Assembly (NCBI GenBank): GCA_963773105.1 | Contig: CAVZAA010000001.1 | Location: 558,001 to 622,000 of the forward strand | Reading direction: 5' to 3' | From: Trebonia sp963773105 | GTDB lineage: Bacteria > Actinomycetota > Actinomycetes > Streptosporangiales > Streptosporangiaceae | DNA: 64,000 nt | In this document: in pieces, positions 59,874-64,000 of the stretch | Numbering within the stretch: position 1 is the first letter of the stretch | How the letters are laid out: every line of letters begins with the position of its first letter | Translations under genes and position numbers: made by a program | The notes under the pieces: generated by a model | The model's database searches: none | The model's input: the letters and a program-made list of their open reading frames with translations, nothing else | What the model was told of the DNA's origin: nothing

Positions 59874-60662
59874 ATGCCCCGTTCCGCACCCCGGCATGAC
59901 CGGGACGCCGGCGGCCCGGCCGACGTGCTCGCGGCCAAGGCCGCGCTGCGCGAAGAGGTGTGGTCGGCGATGCGCGCCGCGAAGGTCGCCCGCTTCCCGG
60001 GCGCGGCCGGCCGCATCCCGAACTTCACCGGCGCCGAAGCCGCCGCGCAGCGGCTCCGCGCGCTGCCCGCGTGGGAAACCGCCGCGGCGGTGAAGGCCAA
60101 CCCGGACTCCGCTCAGCTGCCGGTGCGGCAGCGCGCACTCGAAGACGGCAAAATCGTTTACATGGCCGTTCCCCGGCTGGCCGAACGCGAGCCGTTCTTC
60201 GCCCTGGATCCGGCTCACCTGGAGCAGCCACCCCGCCAGGCGGCGTCCATCAGCGGCGCGTCCAAGTCTGCGCGACGGGTCATGCTGGACGAACTGGAGC
60301 CGGTCAACCTGGTCGTGATGGGCTGCGTCGCTGTGGGGGAGGACGGCGCGCGGCTGGGCAAGGGCGGCGGCTTCGCTGATTTGGAGTACGCGCTGGCCGC
60401 GGCCGCGGGCCTGATCGGCCCGCACACCGTGATCGTCACCACCGTCCACGAGATCCAGGTCAGGCCGGCCGGGACGATCCCGCTGACCGGCCACGACGTT
60501 CCCCTCGACTTCGTGGTCACGCCGGAGCGGGTGATCGACGCCCGGCCGGGCGCCCGGCCGCACCCGGAAGCTGGCATCGAGTGGGACGACCTGACCGAGG
60601 AGAAGATCGCGGCGATCCCGTTGCTGCGAGCACTGCAAGCCGCCCGGAACCAGGAGCGGTAG
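59874..60662 (+). CDS. 5-formyltetrahydrofolate cyclo-ligase-like protein
   Basis: 262 residues, longer than canonical cyclo-ligases (~190), like the actinobacterial/eukaryotic MTHFSD-like group. LAAKAALREEVWSAMRAAKV at the start is the family pattern; VVMGCVAVGEDGARLGKGGGFADLEY carries the conserved substrate/ATP loop GRLGKGxGYxD, and VVTTVHEIQV and LDFVVTPERVI follow. The ATP-dependent conversion of 5-formyl-THF to methenyl-THF is the parent activity, but this subgroup is untested as far as I know. ATG 59874 after GGGGG. Divergent from the dehydrogenase. Confidence 0.85.
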   Translation: MPRSAPRHDRDAGGPADVLAAKAALREEVWSAMRAAKVARFPGAAGRIPNFTGAEAAAQRLRALPAWETAAAVKANPDSAQLPVRQRALEDGKIVYMAVPRLAEREPFFALDPAHLEQPPRQAASISGASKSARRVMLDELEPVNLVVMGCVAVGEDGARLGKGGGFADLEYALAAAAGLIGPHTVIVTTVHEIQVRPAGTIPLTGHDVPLDFVVTPERVIDARPGARPHPEAGIEWDDLTEEKIAAIPLLRALQAARNQER

Positions 60663-60765
60663 CCAAGAGCTGACAGGCGCCCACGATCAAGCCCGACGGC
60701 CGCTGCGAACAGCACGCCACGCAGGGGTGATCATGGCGTGCTGTCAGCTGGCGCGTTCGGGACCG

Positions 60766-60978
60766 TCAGCCGGTCATGATCAGATCGTCGACGACGTCAT
60801 AGACGCCGCTGGCCATCCAGGTGGCGTCGATCACGATCTCGTTCTTAACGTTGCGAACACCGATCAGCCCGCTGACCGCCAGTTCGGCCGCGGTGCGCTG
60901 CGAGCCGTAGTTCACGATGCCGGTCAGCGTCAGGTTGCCGTCGCGCGCCGCCGCCTCAACCCCCGAGGGCACGGTCAC
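60766..60978 (-). pseudogene. BON-domain protein remnant
   Basis: From the first GTG the frame reads AARDGNLTLTGIVNYGSQRT and AVSGLIGVRNVKNEIVID, a BON domain, then ATWMASGVYDVVDDLIMTG. In multi-BON proteins I know, a VWMASGVYDVxDNL-type end closes a third BON domain, so about 50 residues appear missing between NEIVI and DAT. Upstream, coding-like sequence (DDAQLAAANNALTWDV) continues to about 61020 with no start codon and then meets the transporter remnant head to head. BON domains bind phospholipid or anchor at membranes. Probably a truncated, internally deleted gene. Confidence 0.6.
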
Positions 60979-61020
60979 GTCCCACGTCAGCGCGTTGTTA
61001 GCGGCGGCCAGCTGCGCGTC

Positions 61021-61677
61021 GTCGCGGTAGTCGTCACTTCCTCGTTCGCCGTGGCCTATGTCGTGCTGGCCATCTCTGCCGTCCTTGATCTGGTGTCATT
61101 CCGCCAGTCGGCGGGCCAGCTGGTCCACCGGGCGCGCCACTACCACCGAGAGGTTCTCGAGGAGGCCAGGACCACGTCTGACCCCACCCCTACGGGCCGT
61201 GTTCGTCGAGGATGCGGTGTCTGTCTCGGGGGACGTGATCACGTTTGCCGCCCTGGCCCTCAATCAGATCACCGGGTCGTCCATCCCCCAGGGGGTAGCC
61301 GCGGTGATCATCGGCCTGGTGCTTATCCGCGCCAGCCTCCGCCTCGTCAAACGCAGCCACGACTTCCTGGTCGGCGCCTGGCCGCTGACCTCCGCTCACC
61401 GGGATCGCGACAACTCCACCAAGCCGCTCCGGCCGGCTGATGAAGACAGAGTGCGGTCCTTCCTGCTCGCCTATCCCGGCGTGACCGCCATCAAGGAAGT
61501 CATCGTCACATTCATCGGTCCGGGCCGGGCCTGGGTCATCGCCCGCCTTGACATTGACAATGACCTAACTGGTGCTCAGGTGAAGTCGCTGGTACGCGGC
61601 ATCGAGTCGGGTATGAAGCGCGAGTCCGAGGCCATCTACCGGGTGGACATCGTGCCCACTGGCAGCGGACAGGCGTT
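61021..61677 (+). pseudogene. Cation diffusion facilitator remnant (5' truncated, frameshifted)
   Basis: The reading begins mid-protein with VAYVVLAISAVLDLVSFRQS (helix 4 region) and HREVLEEARTTSDPT; after one extra C in the run at 61187-61190 it continues as LRAVFVEDAVSVSGDVITFA, IPQGVAAVIIGLVLIRASLR and the cytoplasmic dimer domain VRSFLLAYPGVTAIKEVIVT. Helices 1-3 with the first metal-site residues are absent, and the normal stop is missing (the frame runs on to 62980 antisense to the reductase). These proteins export Zn2+ and similar ions with proton exchange; this copy cannot be functional. Confidence 0.78.
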
Positions 61678-61723
61678 ACCCAGGCGGACGGCACAAGATC
61701 AAGAAAATCAAGATCGTTTTATC

Positions 61724-61732
61724 GAACGGACC
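61724..61732 (+). repeat. GAACGGACC intergenic repeat, copy 7
   Basis: Exact GAACGGACC after the AT-rich tract AAGAAAATCAAGATCGTTTT, about 45 bases beyond the transporter remnant and followed by CTGGTTCC, as in copy 5. Confidence 0.6.
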
Positions 61733-61814
61733 CTGGTTCCACCGCAGGCCGCACAATGTCCCCTTCAAGAGGTCAGCGACACCATGGGCAGATGTCACGG
61801 TGTCGCCCAGGCTG

Positions 61815-61839
61815 AGGTCCCCGGATGTGCCGGGGACCT
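61815..61839. terminator. Hairpin terminator downstream of the aldo/keto reductase
   Basis: Perfect ten-base-pair stem AGGTCCCCGG / CCGGGGACCT with loop ATGTG, 35 bases beyond the reductase stop and downstream of the transporter remnant; usable from either side. Confidence 0.8.
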
Positions 61840-61873
61840 AAGCTCACTGTGCGCGTCCATGCTCGGGCGCCGG

Positions 61874-62890
61874 TTAGCGGGCAGGGGATGCCGGGCCGGT
61901 CCCGGCGCCGGTGGCGCGAATGGCGTCGGCGATATCGGACAGGTCGTCGTCCTTGAGCTCCAGGGTCGCCGCGGGCAGCCACCCGTCGACCTGAAGGGGA
62001 CTACGGGCGCCGACGATCGCGCCCGTGACTCCCGGGAACGCCAGGGTCCAGGCGACGGCCACCGGGGCGGGTGTGACGCCGTGCCGCTCGGCCACCGGGC
62101 GCAGCGCGTCGGCCAGGGCCAGGTTGGCCGACACGGCCGGCGCCGTGAAGTCGGGGTGACCGGCTCGCCAATCGCCCGGCTCCAGACTGGCCGCCCGCTC
62201 GGCGGTGAACGAGCCGGTGAGCAGACCCGAGGCCATCGGGCTGTAGACGATCGCGCCGGCCTCGTACTCGCGGGCCCACAGCAGGACGTCGTCGGCCGCG
62301 TCCCGATGGATCAGGTTGAACGGCGGCTGGATGGCGTCCACGGCGCCGATCTGCTCGGCCTCCTCCAACTGGAGGATGTTGTGGTTGGACAGCCCGGCCG
62401 CGCGGATCTTGCCCTCGCGCTTGAGGTCATTGAACACCTGCCAGTACTCCTCGACCGGGGTGCCGTCCTCGGCCGGCCAGTGCATCTGGTACAGGTCGAT
62501 CCGCTCCACCCGCAGCCGCCGCAGCGAGGACTCGACCTCGGCCCTGAGGCTGGCAGGCGCGCCGACCCGGCGGGGTGCCACCGACCGGTTAGCCGGATCC
62601 CAGACCAGGCCCCCCTTGGTGAAGACGTAGGGCCGGTCCGCCTCGGGCAGGTCAGCCAGCGCGGCGGCGACCACCTCCTCCGAGTGCCCGAGCCCGTAGA
62701 CGGCGGCGGTGTCGATCCAGTTGATCCCGGATTCAACCGCGTGCCGGATGGCCGCGATCGACGCGTCGTCGTCCTGGTTGCCCCAGGCGAAGGCCCAGTC
62801 GCCCCCGCCGATAGCCCAGGCTCCGAAGCCGACCCGGGTCAGCTGCATGCCGGTCCGGCCCAGCCGGGTGGTGGGAAGAAGGGTTGTCAT
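61874..62890 (-). CDS. Aldo/keto reductase
   Basis: 338 residues of the AKR fold. TRLGRTGMQLTRVGFGAWAI at the start, INWIDTAAVYGLGHSEEVVA (catalytic Asp and Tyr), YVFTKGGLVWD (catalytic Lys), IDLYQMHWPAEDGTPVEEYW (catalytic His) and the NADPH-binding IVYSPMASGLLTG and GAIVGARSPLQV. Substrate unknown; close to the group often annotated as oxidoreductase Tas/YghZ-like. ATG 62890 has AAGGAG upstream; the ATG at 62908 overlaps that ribosome site and is rejected. Confidence 0.92.
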   Translation of the reverse strand: MTTLLPTTRLGRTGMQLTRVGFGAWAIGGGDWAFAWGNQDDDASIAAIRHAVESGINWIDTAAVYGLGHSEEVVAAALADLPEADRPYVFTKGGLVWDPANRSVAPRRVGAPASLRAEVESSLRRLRVERIDLYQMHWPAEDGTPVEEYWQVFNDLKREGKIRAAGLSNHNILQLEEAEQIGAVDAIQPPFNLIHRDAADDVLLWAREYEAGAIVYSPMASGLLTGSFTAERAASLEPGDWRAGHPDFTAPAVSANLALADALRPVAERHGVTPAPVAVAWTLAFPGVTGAIVGARSPLQVDGWLPAATLELKDDDLSDIADAIRATGAGTGPASPAR

Positions 62891-62923
62891 GGTCGTTCTC
62901 CTTGTCATTGGTTGCGGTGTCCC

Positions 62924-63169
62924 TCAGCTGGGCCCAGCCTCCCCGGCTCCGGGGTGAGGCGGCCTCACCCGGCCGGGTGATTCCCGGCGGACCTCGAGCA
63001 GTTCCAGCCCCAGCGCTTCGACTTGGGCGAGCACTCCGAACAGCGCGGCCTGGTCCGGCAGGGTGCCGGTCAGCACCGTGTCCTCTCCTTGCGTCTGCGC
63101 CCGCAGGGCGGGGAACGCGGCGCGGATCGTGCGGCCGAGTGCGCCCCGGACGCGGATCTGGTATCTCAC
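62924..63169 (-). CDS. Small hypothetical protein coupled to MFS gene
   Basis: 81 residues from GTG 63169, overlapping the transporter stop as GTGA. VRYQIRVRGALGRTIRAAFP, then TVLTGTLPDQAALFGVLAQVEALGLELLEVRR; short actinobacterial proteins with the DQAALHGVLxxVExLGLELLEVRR ending are common and resemble a small ferredoxin-like regulatory fold, function unknown. Followed 34 bases later by the reductase, so the three genes may form one operon. Confidence 0.75.
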   Translation of the reverse strand: MRYQIRVRGALGRTIRAAFPALRAQTQGEDTVLTGTLPDQAALFGVLAQVEALGLELLEVRRESPGRVRPPHPGAGEAGPS

Positions 63170-64000
63170 CGGACGCCGCGGATCGGGTCGACGCGGGCGA
63201 AGCGGCCGATCGAGAACACGCACAGGGCCGTGAGCAGGATCGAGAAGGTCAGCACGGCCGTGAAGGTCCCGGTAAACTCCGACAGCACGCCCACGCCGAC
63301 GACGGGGATGATCAGGCCGGCGTAGCACGCCACAAAAAAGGCGGATATCGCCTGCCCGCGCCAATTGGCCGGTGCCAGCCGGTTAGCCGTGTGCAGGCTG
63401 CCGAGGAAGATGGCGCCGACGGCCACGCCCCCCGCCACCGTGCCCGCCAGGAACAGGGCCATCGCCGACTGCGCGAGGGCGGCGACGATCAGGGCGAGCG
63501 CGACCAGGAACAGGCTCAGGCCGGCCAGTATCACCCGGCTGCTGCGCAACCGCGACAGCGCGACCTGCGTGATCGCCCCCACCGCGAGCAAGAGGAACAC
63601 GACGGCTCCCTGGATCGCGTGGTTGCCTTGATGCAGCTGGCCGGCGATGAAGCCGGGCACCAGGGAGCTGAACAGCCCCAGCAGGGCGAAGGCGGCGAAG
63701 CCGGCCACGCCGGCCGCGATGAACTCGCCGCGGCCCCGCTCGGGAATGCCGAGCCCGACGAAGCGCAGGGTCGGCCGCGTGCGGGTGGGCACGGTCTCGG
63801 GGACCAGCATGAGGAGCAAGCCCGCCGCCGCCAGGATCGCCAGGTACACCTCGAACACGAGCATCGTGGGGTGCGGCGCGTACTGGGCGAGCAGCCCGGC
63901 GACCAGCGGCCCGAGGCCCAGGCCGGCCATGTTCGCGGCCGTGGCCACCAGCGATGCCCGCGTTCGCCCGGCGGCCGGGGCGAGTTCGGTCAGCATGGCC
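63166..64000 (-). CDS. MFS transporter, 3' part (runs off right edge)
   Basis: The last ~278 codons of a major facilitator; the 5' end lies beyond the window. It begins around RTRASLVATAANMAGLGLGP (helix 5 region), then helices 6-12 with the central loop VPETVPTRTRPTLRFVGLGI and a final LCVFSIGRFARVDPIRGVR. Substrate unknown; resembles sugar/drug exporters of the actinomycete 'MFS_1' type. Translationally coupled to the small protein at 62924. Confidence 0.85.
   Translation of the reverse strand, partial: AMLTELAPAAGRTRASLVATAANMAGLGLGPLVAGLLAQYAPHPTMLVFEVYLAILAAAGLLLMLVPETVPTRTRPTLRFVGLGIPERGRGEFIAAGVAGFAAFALLGLFSSLVPGFIAGQLHQGNHAIQGAVVFLLLAVGAITQVALSRLRSSRVILAGLSLFLVALALIVAALAQSAMALFLAGTVAGGVAVGAIFLGSLHTANRLAPANWRGQAISAFFVACYAGLIIPVVGVGVLSEFTGTFTAVLTFSILLTALCVFSIGRFARVDPIRGVR

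Noticed and set aside
61058..62980. 640-codon plus-strand open frame
   Set aside because: Only the first ~200 codons match a cation transporter; the rest is antisense to the aldo/keto reductase with no family features.
1..64000. Prophage, integrative element or biosynthetic gene cluster
   Set aside because: No integrase, structural phage genes, transposase, PKS/NRPS or terpene synthase was seen; the group II intron is the only clear mobile element.
1..64000. tRNA or rRNA genes
   Set aside because: No T-loop/anticodon-arm pattern or rRNA sequence was recognised by eye; a tRNAscan run would settle it.

Overview
The window is high-GC DNA (about 70% G+C by eye) with strongly GC-biased third codon positions. 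It encodes ECF sigma factors, AfsR/LuxR-type ATPase regulators, a nitrate-sensor-like kinase with a roadblock partner, and several probable leaderless promoters. This fits a filamentous actinomycete with a large genome; I cannot name the genus. No rRNA, tRNA, CRISPR array, phage module or large biosynthetic (PKS/NRPS) cluster was seen.

Layout. 1-4.2 kb: the 5' part of fumC (off the left edge), a GNAT acetyltransferase, an ECF sigma factor overlapping a single-pass membrane partner, a small acidic protein and dodecin. 4.2-11.4 kb: three tandem minus-strand paralogues of large ATP-binding regulators; the first is frameshifted, the middle one lacks the LuxR helix-turn-helix, and only the third is intact. 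11.6-20 kb: a UDP-sulfoquinovose-synthase-like epimerase, a CvnA/CvnB-like kinase and roadblock pair without their usual partners, an aminotransferase, and an ECF42-type sigma factor convergent with a YCII/DGPF protein. 20-24.3 kb: an aspartyl-protease-like protein, a methyltransferase, a repeat-bearing intergenic region, a D-2-hydroxyacid dehydrogenase with a GntR regulator, and a flavoprotein. 24.4-27.4 kb: a group II intron with its reverse transcriptase splits the 5' end of a HAD-hydrolase gene. 27.4-35 kb: small membrane or zinc-ribbon proteins, a cytidylate-kinase-like protein, an MFS exporter and a LuxR/ATPase regulator (the last two frameshifted), and an alpha/beta hydrolase.

35-59.8 kb is carbohydrate catabolism in two modules. 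Module 1 (35.1-46.4 kb) is a secreted clan GH-A-like glycosidase with a lectin domain, a LacI regulator, a DUF624 protein, two ABC permeases, a binding lipoprotein, a GH36 alpha-galactosidase and a Gfo/Idh/MocA oxidoreductase. They are tied together by copies of a LacI-type operator, GTGAGCGCTCAC. Module 2 (50.9-59.8 kb) is a secreted GH27 enzyme, two DeoR regulators, an AgaS-like SIS protein, a second ABC importer and a zinc-type dehydrogenase; it looks suited to alpha-galactosides or alpha-GalNAc glycans. Between the modules lie a large secreted phosphoesterase-like protein and a second ECF sigma/membrane-protein pair. The right end holds a 5-formyl-THF cyclo-ligase-like protein, decayed BON and cation-diffusion-facilitator remnants, an aldo/keto reductase and an MFS gene running off the edge.

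Two genome-scale signals stand out. A short repeat (an AT-rich tract plus GAACGGACC) recurs at seven intergenic places, mostly just beyond gene 3' ends, and matches no feature type I know. At least five reading frames are broken by an apparent single-base indel, so either this region is decaying or the sequence carries indel errors.
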